A stretch of 64,000 nt of DNA from Actinomycetes bacterium (GCA_031272275.1 JAISUC010000011.1:1-64000); one strand, 5' to 3'. Shown: positions 20,310-30,608, counted from the stretch's first letter. The notes: generated by a model from the letters alone, not told the origin. Made by a program: numbers and translations.

Positions 20310-20417
20310 AGCATCTCCTTAGTCAAAGCGTACGCGCTGAGTCCACAAAAAAGCTGCAAGGCCTTTTGGCTTGGCGCGTCCGGTGCCAATTGCGGGAATC
20401 GAACCCAAATCAAGCCA

Positions 20418-21425
20418 TTATCGGTCGTCTGTGATACGGGCATTCATCCAGTTCAGGATGTCTGCCATCACGTCCAGGCGGTTGGTTTCATTCAGGATCT
20501 CGTGGCGAGCCTCGGGATAGAGCTCGCAGGTCACGTCCGTGACCCCGGCCGCACGATAGGCGTCGGCCACCGCGCGCACGCCGGCACCGTTGCCCCCCAC
20601 CGGATCACGCGCACCCGAGATAATCAGCAGCGGCAAATCGGTTGGCGTGGTGCTATAGGCTGACGGCGCATTCGCGCGCTGAAAGACATCGATCAACACC
20701 CGGTTGGCAGCGAGCGAAAACGTCCCGCCGCAGCGGGGGTCTGCAATATAGGCGTCGACCTGTGCGTCGTCGCGCGACAGCCAGTCGAATTCCGTACGCG
20801 CCCCGCCGGCTGCTTTTTCGAAGGCTCCGTTATACGAACCCAGCGTCAGCTTCTTGAAAAACGGGCTGTGATAGTCCGGTTTGTGAAACAGGCCGAGCAA
20901 ACCCAATACGACCTTGGCAGCCCCCACCTGTCCTGCAGGAACGGTCCCGGTGCCACAGATAATGGCGCCACCAAGACCTGCGCCGTGCTGTGCCAAATAG
21001 GCGCGCAGCACAAACGAACCCATCGAGTGCCCGAACATGAAGTACGGCACATCCGGCCAGGTCTGTTGCGTGCGATGACGCAAGGTATCCATGTCGCGCA
21101 GCAACACGTTACCGCCGTCTGCCAATAGACGTCCGGTATGACCCAGCTGCAGGGCATCCGGGGCGCTGTCGCCGTGCCCGATGAAATCCATGCCGACCAC
21201 CAGAAAGCCGCTGTTGGTGGCGGCGCGGGCGAATGCCTCGTAGCGGTCGATGTATTCGACCATCCCGTGGTTCAGTTGCAGGATGGCGCGCGGCGGGGTG
21301 CCGTCGCTGAAAGTGGATGCGGGTTGCCATGTTTTGACGGAAATCGTCGCATAGTCGATGTCGCCCTCATAACGGGCTGCTGACGGAAAACCGGAGAGCG
21401 TCTTGTTGACACCGGGTTCAGACAT
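20418..21425 (-). CDS. Alpha/beta hydrolase (monoacylglycerol lipase/lysophospholipase-like)
   Basis: 'GMDFIGHGDSA', 'FMFGHSMGSFVLRAYL', C-terminal 'YPEARHEILNE' His. Confidence 0.85.
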   Translation of the reverse strand: MSEPGVNKTLSGFPSAARYEGDIDYATISVKTWQPASTFSDGTPPRAILQLNHGMVEYIDRYEAFARAATNSGFLVVGMDFIGHGDSAPDALQLGHTGRLLADGGNVLLRDMDTLRHRTQQTWPDVPYFMFGHSMGSFVLRAYLAQHGAGLGGAIICGTGTVPAGQVGAAKVVLGLLGLFHKPDYHSPFFKKLTLGSYNGAFEKAAGGARTEFDWLSRDDAQVDAYIADPRCGGTFSLAANRVLIDVFQRANAPSAYSTTPTDLPLLIISGARDPVGGNGAGVRAVADAYRAAGVTDVTCELYPEARHEILNETNRLDVMADILNWMNARITDDR

Positions 21426-21488
21426 ATTACTCCACCATCCTATAGCCGTAGTGAGCTGCGGGCGCGCGGATTCAAGGTGCCGGGCGAC

Positions 21489-22111
21489 CTAACGGACACC
21501 GATGTCGGGGCCGCCGTCCAGTGACAGCTTCCAAATCAGCACGTCGCCGTCGGCGAGCTCGAATTCGTTGAAGGGTACGTCGGGATAGACGTCGTTTACC
21601 TGGTAAAACCAGCGTCCTGTCGCGCCCTCGATCGTGCCGGAAAGGCCGGCCAGCGAGGTCAGCGTCCCGTCCCCGGTTTCGTAAAACAGCCCCGCGCCGT
21701 CCAGCGCGTCCTGCACGGTCGAGCCTGCGGGCAGCGTGAGTTCGGTCGGTTCCAGCATCACGCCGTCGACCGCAAACTGTTTGACGCGGTCGGGGTCTGC
21801 TTTCTGCATCGTTTTACATTCCACGCTGAGGCTTACGGTAATCGGTTCAGCCGTGTCGTTCGTATCGGCCTCGGGAGGTCGGCGGCATCGGCGACCGTGT
21901 TTTGCGTGTCCGTTGTTTGGATGTCAGTGGTGTCAGTTGATTTTGCGCAGGCGGTCCACATACCTGCGGCACCGGCCAGCAGGCATATCAGAACGACCGC
22001 CGTCAGCACCGGGCGCCATCGCACGGTGGTGCGCACAGATTCATTGCACGTGGCAGCAGTTTTCCTCAGTCGCCCGTCACGCATAAACGTCATCCCTCTT
22101 CTCGCTCGCAC
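21489..22111 (-). pseudogene. DUF4430-domain lipoprotein-like gene split by an apparent frameshift near 21875
   Basis: ORF 21833-22111 gives N-term TM/lipobox; ORF 21489-21824 gives the DUF4430 core. The intervening frame reads EADTNDTAEPITVSLSVECKTMQKADPDRV, continuous with the downstream ORF. Confidence 0.6.
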
Positions 22112-22344
22112 GTCTCAGTTACTTTCGTCACCCGGACACCTCTGTCGCCCGGGGATCGTGGGGTCTCCCTCAGCGCATATGTATGCAGTATACTCCCCTT
22201 TTGGCGCGGGTACAAGTGACGCCATCGGCTATTCGATCGCCTGCGCTATCGCTTACGTGCCCAACCACACTATCGGTAACGCGGAATGTCTCGCGTAAGA
22301 ATTCCGGCAACACCGGCACCAGAGACGCACTATGCAATTGTGTG

Positions 22345-23094
22345 CTATTGTTCCTTCAGGTGACCCAGGAAATCCTGTGTGCGTTCGTTTTGCGGATTGT
22401 CGAAAATGGCAGACGGCGTGCCCTCTTCCACGATGACCCCACCGTCCATAAAGACCACGCGGTCGGCGACATCACGCGCGAAACCCATCTCGTGGGTGAC
22501 CACGATCATAGTCATTCCGGCGCGCGCCAGGTCGCGCATGACGTTCAAGACGTCGCGTACCAGTTCGGGGTCCAGCGCACTGGTGGCCTCGTCAAACAGC
22601 ATGACGTGCGGTTCCATGGCCAGTGCACGGGCGATGGCAACGCGCTGCGCCTGTCCGCCGGACAGCTGGCTGGGATAATAATCGGCACGGTCGTCCATGC
22701 CGACGCGCTGCAGTTGTTCCATGGCGATACGCGCGCTGTCCTCTTTGTTGATCTTTTTCACTTTGCGCAACGCCAACTGCACGTTTTTGATGGCGGTCAG
22801 ATGCGGGAACAGGTTGAACTGCTGGAACACCATCCCCAGTGTCTCGCGCAGCTTATTGATATCGGTTCCTTTGGCATTGACCTGCGTGCCCTCGACCCAG
22901 ATTTCGCCCGAAGTCGGGACCTCCAGCATATTGATACAACGAAGCATCGTCGATTTGCCGGAACCGGACGGCCCCAGCACACAGACGACCTCTCCGCGGT
23001 CGACTTCCAGGTTGATGTCGCGCAGGACTTCGTTGTCACCAAAGACCTTGCGCAGATTCTTGATTTCGACGATGACGTTTCCGCTGTCAGCCAT
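22345..23094 (-). CDS. Polar amino-acid ABC transporter ATP-binding protein (GlnQ-like)
   Basis: '[19 protein letters not shown]', '[34 protein letters not shown]'. Confidence 0.93.
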   Translation of the reverse strand: MADSGNVIVEIKNLRKVFGDNEVLRDINLEVDRGEVVCVLGPSGSGKSTMLRCINMLEVPTSGEIWVEGTQVNAKGTDINKLRETLGMVFQQFNLFPHLTAIKNVQLALRKVKKINKEDSARIAMEQLQRVGMDDRADYYPSQLSGGQAQRVAIARALAMEPHVMLFDEATSALDPELVRDVLNVMRDLARAGMTMIVVTHEMGFARDVADRVVFMDGGVIVEEGTPSAIFDNPQNERTQDFLGHLKEQ

Positions 23095-24395
23095 CAGTCG
23101 CGTCCTTCCGACACCGCAAGCTTGCGCTCAAAGGTGGTGATCACACGCGTCAGCGGCATCGTCACCAGCAGGTAATAACAGGCAGCCACGATGTATGGCG
23201 TCATATTGCCGGTGTTTGCCACCAGCGATTTACCGAACATCATCATTTCCATGACACCCACGGCAGCAAGCAAAGCCGTGTCCTTGTACAACAGGATGAA
23301 CTCGCTGGTTGCAGTCGGTATGACCCGGCGTACCGTCTGCGGAATAATCACGAAAAACATCGTCTGCGTCGCCGTCATACCCAGCGAGCCTGCGGCCTCG
23401 AACTGTCCCTTGCTGATGCTTTGGATGCCGGCGCGGAAAATCTCGGTCAGATACGCGCTGCTGTTGACCGCCAGAACCAAGATACCCAGCAGATAATCAG
23501 GGATTTTGATACCCAGCGACGGCAGCCCGAAAAACGCCACATAAATCTGCAAAAACAGCGGCGTGCCGCGAATGATGTTCACGAATGCACCCGACAACCA
23601 TTGCAGCGGCTTGACCTTGGACATGCGCAGAAAACTGACGCCCAGTCCGATCGGTATCGCCAACGGGAACCCGACCAAGACCAAGCCCAAGGACCGCAGC
23701 CAACCGATCAGCAGCGTCGGGATGGCGGCAACCGCCATCTGGGGGTTCAGGAAAATGCGCAGGAACGACACCGAGTTCCAAGCCGAAACCCATTCCTGGT
23801 GATTCAGCCAGTTGATGATGGTTTCAGTCGGGGTCAGCCCGATGACCGTCATCTTGGTCGGGGCAGCAGGTAAATCGTGAGAGGCACCCGCGCCGTCCGT
23901 ATACGTGCCGGTCAGGGCATACTCCCCCGCCTTGGTGGGCAGAGAAAAGCTGAAGACCTCGATGCGCACCAACAGACCGTCTGAGCCCGCGGTCACGGTG
24001 TCGGGGAAAGTGATCGTCGCCGCCGTATCGGTCAGTGACACATCCTGTGCCGTTTCGACGCGCGTCAGCCCGTCCAGCACCGTGGCCTTGACCGACGAGC
24101 CCTCTTCGGCACGCGACCCGTCCGGGAAATCCAGCTGAATCGACGACAGCGACTCGCCGTCCGCCAGTTTGCCCTCCCAGGTCAGGCGCGTGGGCTGACC
24201 ACCGATAATCGCGTTGCCGTTCGACTGATTGGCGCGAGCCGTCGCCTTTTCAGTCGTCAGCGCTCCTGCCGGTACCGCCGCCGACAGCAGCAGCACCAGC
24301 ACGCACGCAAACAACGCCGCCACCGGAATTGCGCGCCTGCGCGGCCGGCTTATTCCGGTGACGACGTCGTGTCTCATCAGCACAAATTCAAACAC
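23094..24395 (-). CDS. Amino-acid ABC transporter permease with ~170 aa N-terminal secreted beta-rich-looking domain
   Basis: Signal peptide, '[30 protein letters not shown]...' domain, then HisM/GlnP-type permease '[27 protein letters not shown]'. Confidence 0.88.
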   Translation of the reverse strand: MFEFVLMRHDVVTGISRPRRRAIPVAALFACVLVLLLSAAVPAGALTTEKATARANQSNGNAIIGGQPTRLTWEGKLADGESLSSIQLDFPDGSRAEEGSSVKATVLDGLTRVETAQDVSLTDTAATITFPDTVTAGSDGLLVRIEVFSFSLPTKAGEYALTGTYTDGAGASHDLPAAPTKMTVIGLTPTETIINWLNHQEWVSAWNSVSFLRIFLNPQMAVAAIPTLLIGWLRSLGLVLVGFPLAIPIGLGVSFLRMSKVKPLQWLSGAFVNIIRGTPLFLQIYVAFFGLPSLGIKIPDYLLGILVLAVNSSAYLTEIFRAGIQSISKGQFEAAGSLGMTATQTMFFVIIPQTVRRVIPTATSEFILLYKDTALLAAVGVMEMMMFGKSLVANTGNMTPYIVAACYYLLVTMPLTRVITTFERKLAVSEGRD

Positions 24396-24400
24396 TCAGG

Positions 24401-25246
24401 TTAGAGGGTCGGCTCAAAGTCGAAGTACTTGGCAAAGATCTCTTTGTACTTCCCGTTGTCCTTCACGGTCTGCAGCGCCTGGTTCACGGCATCGCGCAGG
24501 CCGGTGTTGTTCTTGGACACGGCGAATCCGTACTGCTCGCCGGTCGGGATGGCCTCGATGATGGCGGCGTCGGTGTAGGTCGTGGCGACCTGCTCGGCGG
24601 CAACCGGCTCGTCAAAGAACGCGGCCTCGATTTTGCCTGCCTGCAGAGCTGCCAGCGCCTCGCTGGTCTGGGTGTATTCGACCAGTTCCGCGTTCGGCAG
24701 GTTCTCCTTGACCCAGTCGGCACCGGTGGTACCGGACTGAGCGCCGACCTTTTTGCCGTCCAGATCGGCGGCCTTGGTGTAACCGGCGTCCTTCATCGCG
24801 ACGCAGGCCTGGTTGCTGTCAAAATACGGGTCGCAGAAATCGACCAGTTCCTGACGCTCGGGGGTGATGGTAAACGACGACACGCCGATGTCCATCTTGG
24901 TCCCCTGGTCGACCGACGCCAAAATCGAATCGAAGTTCTGGGGCGACAGATACTTGATCGTCAGTCCCATTTCCTCGCCGATGGCGGTCATCAGGTCGAA
25001 CTCGAAGCCGGCGGGCTGCTCGCCATCCAGCTGGATGAACGGAGGATAGTCGCAGTCGGACCCGATGGTCAACACGCCGGCCTCAATGGTCGTGTAGGTC
25101 GGGGTCGTGGCTTCCACTTCCTCGTTCGTCGTGGTGTTGGCCTCGGTCGCCTCATCCTCGACCGTCTTGGCCGAACAACCTGCCCAAATCCCGGCGGCTA
25201 CAACCATCAGTACCGCCAGCCCGATCAAAAGCAATTTCTTCTTCAT
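24401..25246 (-). CDS. Amino-acid ABC transporter substrate-binding lipoprotein
   Basis: Lipobox 'GIWAGCSAK'; 'LTIGSDCDYPPFIQLDGEQPAGFEFDLMTAIGEEMG'. Confidence 0.93.
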   Translation of the reverse strand: MKKKLLLIGLAVLMVVAAGIWAGCSAKTVEDEATEANTTTNEEVEATTPTYTTIEAGVLTIGSDCDYPPFIQLDGEQPAGFEFDLMTAIGEEMGLTIKYLSPQNFDSILASVDQGTKMDIGVSSFTITPERQELVDFCDPYFDSNQACVAMKDAGYTKAADLDGKKVGAQSGTTGADWVKENLPNAELVEYTQTSEALAALQAGKIEAAFFDEPVAAEQVATTYTDAAIIEAIPTGEQYGFAVSKNNTGLRDAVNQALQTVKDNGKYKEIFAKYFDFEPTL

Positions 25247-25469
25247 GAGCCTTCCCTTCTTTCTGTCTCCGCGTTCATATTCGGATACTGAAATCCCGCT
25301 TTAGCTGACTATACCATAAATCGGGAATGCGTCGATTGTACAGCTGTTACGTCCTTTCTGCAAGGTATTGGGCGTTTATTCAGAAATAGTGCACGACTGT
25401 CATACTTTATGCAAATTGGAGGAGTTGGAAGCGCTTTCTGTTATTCGTGAATGGAACGATTCTCGTAAT

Positions 25470-26798
25470 TTACACGTAACAGAACAGCTGCCGTATGGCG
25501 GCGTGGACGGTGGCGGTGCGGATAGCTTCGCGACCGCCATCGAAGCGATACTCCCGCGCATCCGTGCCGTCGGGCGTGGCGTGCGCAATCCAAACCGTGC
25601 CCACCGGGGCTTCGTCCGCATCAGTCGCGGGACCGGCAACGCCGCTCACGGCGATCGCGCAATCGGCTGCATACAGCGCCTGTGCACCCGCGGCCATCTG
25701 CGCGACGCAGGCACGCGACACCACACCGTGCCGGGCGATGGTATCGGCGTCAACGCCCAACACACGCGTCTTTTCCGCCGTCTGATAGGTGACGGCCGAG
25801 CCCGCAAACCACGCCGAGGAACCGGCCACCGACGTGCAGGCAGCCCCCAGCATGCCGCCGGTCAGCGACTCGGCACAGGCAAGGGTCCACCCCCGTGCGG
25901 TAAGCGCGGCTGCGAGGGCCTCGATGTCGCGCGTAAGGTCAAGGTCAAGAGCTGGATTGCCACGCCCGCCTACGGCGGGCTCGCAATGACGGTGGGGGGT
26001 GGCTACGGCGGGCTCGCAATGACGGTGGGGGGTGGCTTCGGCGGGCTCGCAATGACGGTGGGGGGTGGCTTCGGCGGGCTCGCAATGACGGTGGGGGGTG
26101 TCGTCTGCGGGTGGGTGGGTGTGGCAGCAGGGGGTTTGCGCATCCGGCGGTGCCGACCAGGGTCCACGCAGGACCGCACGGGCGTGCCGAAAATAATCCA
26201 CCATCGACACCACGGTCAATACCACCGCCACCGCCATCAAGGTCCAGGCAAACACATTCAGCACCACCGCAGGCCAGGTCGCGTGAATCCCCAGGACGGT
26301 CGTGTACCCCTTGACGATGAACGCCACGATCGCAATGTCCTGAAAGGTTGTTTTCAGCTTGCCCCAGATGCTCGCGGCGATAACCACGCCCTCGGCAGAC
26401 GCAATCATACGCAGCCCGCTGATCACAAACTCGCGCGCGATGATAATCAGTGCAATCCATCCCGGTAAGGTGCCTGTCTGCACCAGCGCAATCAGCGCGG
26501 CGGTAACCAACAGTTTATCCGCCAAAGGATCGATGAACTTGCCGAATGTCGAGACCTCGTCGCGCCTGCGCGCCAAGTATCCGTCCACGGCGTCGGTTGC
26601 GCTGATCAGAATGAACACGACGGCTGCCACCCAGGGACGCAGCTCGAACAATATGGTCGACTGGCGAAACATCAGCGGCCAGTTCGACAGCAATACGACC
26701 AAAAACACCGGGATCAGCAATATCCGCAGCAAGGTGACGGAGTTTGCCACCCCGACCCGTTCGATGGAACGCGGTATTCTGCTTTCCGTCTGACTCAC
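25470..26798 (-). CDS. pgsA: PgsA (CDP-DAG--glycerol-3-P phosphatidyltransferase) fused to CinA C-terminal (PncC-like amidase) domain
   Basis: N-term 'SATDAVDGYLARRRDEVSTFGKFIDPLADK' CDP-alcohol phosphatidyltransferase motif; C-term 'LACAESLTGGMLGAACTSVAGSSAWFAGSAVTYQTAEKTRVLGV' CinA; separated by PHRHCEPAEAT repeats. Confidence 0.88.
   Translation of the reverse strand: MSQTESRIPRSIERVGVANSVTLLRILLIPVFLVVLLSNWPLMFRQSTILFELRPWVAAVVFILISATDAVDGYLARRRDEVSTFGKFIDPLADKLLVTAALIALVQTGTLPGWIALIIIAREFVISGLRMIASAEGVVIAASIWGKLKTTFQDIAIVAFIVKGYTTVLGIHATWPAVVLNVFAWTLMAVAVVLTVVSMVDYFRHARAVLRGPWSAPPDAQTPCCHTHPPADDTPHRHCEPAEATPHRHCEPAEATPHRHCEPAVATPHRHCEPAVGGRGNPALDLDLTRDIEALAAALTARGWTLACAESLTGGMLGAACTSVAGSSAWFAGSAVTYQTAEKTRVLGVDADTIARHGVVSRACVAQMAAGAQALYAADCAIAVSGVAGPATDADEAPVGTVWIAHATPDGTDAREYRFDGGREAIRTATVHAAIRQLFCYV
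25954..26101. repeat. 33-bp tandem repeat array (about 4 units) derived from the ATTGC..GCAAT hairpin repeat, inside pgsA-cinA
   Basis: Units at ~25970, 26003, 26036, 26069: c(t/a)(t/a)cggcgggctcgcaatgacggtggggggtgg; first unit preceded by the complementary arm GGATTGCCACGCCCGCC. Confidence 0.93.
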
Positions 26799-28156
26799 AA
26801 TGCCTCTCCGAATGCGTCGTACAGGATGGTATCGATTATACGCACATCCACGGTCTGTCCGACCACATAATCTGACGGATCGCCCTGCAGACGCACGATT
26901 CCGTCAATTTCAGGCGCAGCATGGGGAGTGCGTCCCAAAGCACAGCCCTCTTCGGCGTCATATCCTTCAATCAGAACCGATACTGTGTCGCCAATGCTTT
27001 GTGCCGCACGTTCCCAGCCCAGCCGGTCGGCCGCGTCGCGCAGCTGCTGTGCACGACTGTTACGCAGTTCATCGGACAACTGCCCGGGCAGGGTTGCCGC
27101 AACGGTGCCGTCCTCGGGCGAATAGGCGAACACACCGACATAATCAAAGTCCACACGGCGCACCCAGTCGAGCAGCGCCGCGAATTCGTCTGCGGTCTCT
27201 GAGGGAAAACCGGCAATCAGCGTCGTGCGCACCACCAGCCCGGGCACGCATTCCCGAGCGTGCGCAATCAGGCGCGCGTATTCATCCCCGTCACCAACAC
27301 GGTGCATCAGGCGCAGGATGCGCCGCTCACTGTGTTGCAGGGGGATATCCAGATAGGGAACCACATGCTGTAGCCCTGCCATACAATCCAGCAATCGGTC
27401 GGTCAGACCCTCGGGCTGCAGGTACATAATACGCAGGCGCTGCACCCCGGGAATGCCGTCCAAGCGCCGCAGCAGATCCGGCAGCGTGGCATCCGGCGTT
27501 CCCGCAGGCAGGTCGCACCCGTAGCGCCCGGTATCCTGGGCAATCAGGATGAACTCGCGCACGCCCCGTTCGGCCAAAGCGCCGACCTCGGACACGATAT
27601 CGTCAGCCGGGCGCGAGCGATAGGGTCCGCGTATCCCGGGAATCGTGCAATACGAACAGCTGCGGTCGCAGCCGTCTGCGATTTTCACATAGGTGTAAGG
27701 GGCGTCAACCGTGCGCGTAGTCCCCTCACAGGCAGCTTCAGGTATTGCAGCGGGCGAAACAGCCGGCTGTCCTCCCTCGTCCAGTTCCGCCACGACCGAA
27801 ACGATGGATGCCTCGTCGGCAATGGGGACAAAGGCTGCAACCTCGGGGATTTCGGCTGCCAAATCATCCCCATAGCGGTTGACCATGCAGCCGGTGACCA
27901 CGACCTGACGCAGGCGGGTGGAGCGTTCATCCTCTCCCGTGTGCCCTGCAGTGTTTTCCGAATCCAGCAGGTCCAGGATGGTTTCGATGGACGTTTCGGT
28001 GGCGGTCCGGATGAAAGCGCAGGTGTTCACGACGACCAGGTCGGCGGCGTCGGTGTCGTCGGTCACGGTGTGTCCGGCGCTGACCAGGGCTGCGCGCATG
28101 GTATCGGTGTCGACTTCGTTTTTCGGGCAGCCGATGGTGGTAAATGCGATGTTCAC
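26795..28156 (-). CDS. rimO: Ribosomal protein uS12 methylthiotransferase RimO
   Basis: 'IAFTTIGCPKNEVDTDTM', 'KIADGCDRSCSYCTIPGIRGPYRSR', TRAM-like C-term. Confidence 0.95.
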   Translation of the reverse strand: MNIAFTTIGCPKNEVDTDTMRAALVSAGHTVTDDTDAADLVVVNTCAFIRTATETSIETILDLLDSENTAGHTGEDERSTRLRQVVVTGCMVNRYGDDLAAEIPEVAAFVPIADEASIVSVVAELDEGGQPAVSPAAIPEAACEGTTRTVDAPYTYVKIADGCDRSCSYCTIPGIRGPYRSRPADDIVSEVGALAERGVREFILIAQDTGRYGCDLPAGTPDATLPDLLRRLDGIPGVQRLRIMYLQPEGLTDRLLDCMAGLQHVVPYLDIPLQHSERRILRLMHRVGDGDEYARLIAHARECVPGLVVRTTLIAGFPSETADEFAALLDWVRRVDFDYVGVFAYSPEDGTVAATLPGQLSDELRNSRAQQLRDAADRLGWERAAQSIGDTVSVLIEGYDAEEGCALGRTPHAAPEIDGIVRLQGDPSDYVVGQTVDVRIIDTILYDAFGEAL

Positions 28157-28187
28157 GGGCGTATTTGACGTGGGCGACGTGGCCGCA

Positions 28188-28688
28188 TCAGCGGTAATTC
28201 ACGTACTGCAGCGGAATGTCGTAGTCGGCGTCTTTCAGATAGGCGATGACTTTCTGCAGCTCATCGCGGCTGGGGCTGAAGACGCGGATTTTGTCGCCCT
28301 CGATCTGGGTTTTCAGTTTGTTGAATTTCTGCGCTTTGATATCTTTGTTGATTTTCTTGATCAGGTCCTCGTCGATGCCGGCAATCACGCTGCCGGTATA
28401 GCGGACCGTGCCGCCGGTGGCAGCCACCGGTGCCGACCAACGGATGGCCTTCAGGTCGATGTTTCGCCGGACCAGTTTGCTGTTCAGGATGTCTTTTACC
28501 TGACCTGCGACGAAGTCACTGGGGGCGCGAAGCGTGAACTCGTGCTTGCCCTTGTCGAATTCCAGTGTGGCGCCGCTGCCCTTCAGGTCGTAGCGCTGGA
28601 CCAGCTCCTTAGTGGTCTGGGTGTAGGCGTTGTCGACCTCTTGGTAGTCGACTTCGGATACGATATCGAAACTTGCGTCTTTGGCCAT
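28188..28688 (-). CDS. YajQ family cyclic-di-GMP/nucleotide-binding protein
   Basis: MAKDASFDIVSEVDYQEVDNAYTQTTKELVQRYDLKGS... full-length YajQ. Confidence 0.95.
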   Translation of the reverse strand: MAKDASFDIVSEVDYQEVDNAYTQTTKELVQRYDLKGSGATLEFDKGKHEFTLRAPSDFVAGQVKDILNSKLVRRNIDLKAIRWSAPVAATGGTVRYTGSVIAGIDEDLIKKINKDIKAQKFNKLKTQIEGDKIRVFSPSRDELQKVIAYLKDADYDIPLQYVNYR

Positions 28689-28790
28689 GGTTGTTTCTCC
28701 CCTTCGTCCGTCTGCGATGTTATCCGTCTGCGTTTTCAGTGTTGTCATTATAACTAATGACCGTACGTGTTAAGCACAGCCGGCGAGTCA

Positions 28791-30416
28791 TTAGGGGGTT
28801 GTGAGCCAGGAAAAGTCAAACGTGGACTTTTGTGAGAGCTTGTTGCCGTTCTTGTCATAGATGGCGTTCAGGTCGATGCGCCCGCCAATGCCGGCTAGTG
28901 AGCCCTCGCTGGTGTATTGCCACAGATCGGTCGGATAGGTCGGCAACGCCGAGCCCTGGAGCGACCCGTCGTTGGTCCCGTAACGCGGAATCCAGACGAA
29001 GTCGGGTGTTTTGGGATTGGTGACATCGGTCGTCAAGTTCAGATTGAGCTTGCTGTACAGGTGGTGTGCCACATAGATGCCGACTTTCACGCGCGCACGC
29101 GGGTTTGCGGTATCACTGGCGGCGAGGCTCCGCAGCGTCGAGATAAAGGCTTCGGTGTTGGCACGGGTTATGTAGTCGACCTCGCAGTCGACCACGAAAA
29201 AGACCGGCTTGCGCCCGCCCTGGGTGGCGCGGCTGTAAAAGAGCTTCGCCTCTGCCTGAGCCTCGGCCTTGGTCTCGTAACGTGCGAAATCGTAAACGCC
29301 GTAAGGGACTTCATATTGCACGCAGGCTTTGGAGTATTCCAGGTAGCGACTGTCGATGGCGTTCGGCTTTGACGCGGTGCCGCCGATGTCCTGTACGCGC
29401 AGAATAGCCAGATCAATCAGGGGACCGGCTTTGGTCCAGTCGATGCTCCCCTGCCATTTCGACAGATCGACGATAACCGGGTTTCGGGTGACAACAACCG
29501 AGACCTTGGTCGACAAGCCGGCGGCAGGTCCTTTGTTGGCCTTGATGGTGATGGTTGCCTTGCCCCTACGCAGAGCCATAACCGTGACGCTGCCGTTGCT
29601 GTTCATTTTGACGGTGCAGATGGTGGTGTCGCTGCTGACTGCGGTCCGTTTCGGGGCAGGTGTCGAGGGATAGACGTTCGATTTTAGGGTGAAGGACTTA
29701 CCCGGGGTCATCGTCAGGTCCTTTTGCGCGGTGATTCCGATGACGGTGATGGTTTTGGTGGCTTTCTTACCGCTGGAGGCGCGGGCGGTGATGGTGGCCT
29801 TGCCGGCGGATTTCGCCGTGACGAATCCCGCCTGGTTAACCGTGGCGACCGAGGTGTTGCTGCTGGTCCATTTCAGCGTGTTGGTGGTCGACTGAGCGCC
29901 GGGCTTGACCGTGAGTGTCGGTCGTTTGACGGTGCCGCGCTTCAGCGTGTAGCTGCCGCTGAAGCTGAGCTTGGTGATGGATTTGGTCTTGCTGACGACT
30001 TTGACTTTGATGCTGTCCTTGTGTCCTTGCCGTGTACGGGCCGTGATGGTGGCGGTGCCGGTCTTTTTGGCGGTGATTTTACCGGTCTTGCTGACACTGA
30101 CGACCGAGGACTTGCTGCTTTTCCAGCTTGTGACTTTGTCCCCGGACGGCAGAAAACGGGCTGCCAACTGACGTTTGCCGCCTTTTTTTATGCTCATCAG
30201 CGTGTGCGAGGGAGAAGTCCCCGTGATACGGAAGGCTGCGGCATGAGCGAGGGCGGGAGCGACCCACAAGACCGCCATCGCCCATGCCAGCACCAGTACG
30301 CGTACGTACCGCCCGTATATGTGTGCGTTCCTCTGTGTCCTCAGCTGTGTCGTCCGTGGCAGTGATTCTGCTGATTCCACTGATTCTGTTTTGAGTGCGC
30401 CTGTATGCATGATCAT
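28791..30416 (-). CDS. Secreted GH25 lysozyme with N-terminal BIG2 (Ig-like group 2) domains
   Basis: 'VTSWKSSKSSVVSVSKTGKITAKKTGTATITART' BIG2 units; 'VIVDLSKWQGSIDWTKAGPLIDLAILRVQD...FFVVDCEVDYI' GH25. Start set at MIMHTG; longer ORF runs into a hairpin repeat. Confidence 0.88.
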   Translation of the reverse strand: MIMHTGALKTESVESAESLPRTTQLRTQRNAHIYGRYVRVLVLAWAMAVLWVAPALAHAAAFRITGTSPSHTLMSIKKGGKRQLAARFLPSGDKVTSWKSSKSSVVSVSKTGKITAKKTGTATITARTRQGHKDSIKVKVVSKTKSITKLSFSGSYTLKRGTVKRPTLTVKPGAQSTTNTLKWTSSNTSVATVNQAGFVTAKSAGKATITARASSGKKATKTITVIGITAQKDLTMTPGKSFTLKSNVYPSTPAPKRTAVSSDTTICTVKMNSNGSVTVMALRRGKATITIKANKGPAAGLSTKVSVVVTRNPVIVDLSKWQGSIDWTKAGPLIDLAILRVQDIGGTASKPNAIDSRYLEYSKACVQYEVPYGVYDFARYETKAEAQAEAKLFYSRATQGGRKPVFFVVDCEVDYITRANTEAFISTLRSLAASDTANPRARVKVGIYVAHHLYSKLNLNLTTDVTNPKTPDFVWIPRYGTNDGSLQGSALPTYPTDLWQYTSEGSLAGIGGRIDLNAIYDKNGNKLSQKSTFDFSWLTTP

Positions 30417-30513
30417 GCATACAGTGTGCCATGCTGCTTTATCCGGTTTCCATTTGGTCACGAATGTTTCATCATTCCCACACAAATCGTGTTCTGTGCG
30501 CGGTGGGCTGATG

Positions 30514-30608
30514 CCCCGTGCTGACGCACGGGGGCTGTTATCCGGGGGGTGGGCAAATGCCCACCCCCCGGTGGATTGCCGCGCGATGCGTTGCATCGCC
30601 CGCAATGA
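30514..30608 (+). repeat. Composite triple-hairpin repeat (copy 2)
   Basis: CCCCGTGC-tgac-GCACGGGG / CCGGGGGGTGGGCA-aa-TGCCCACCCCCCGG / ATTGC-CGC-GCGATGC-gtt-GCATCGC-CC-GCAAT. Confidence 0.92.

Noticed and set aside
25954-26101. Possible CRISPR array
   Set aside because: Units are contiguous 33-bp tandem copies without unique spacers and are in-frame coding; no cas genes in the window.
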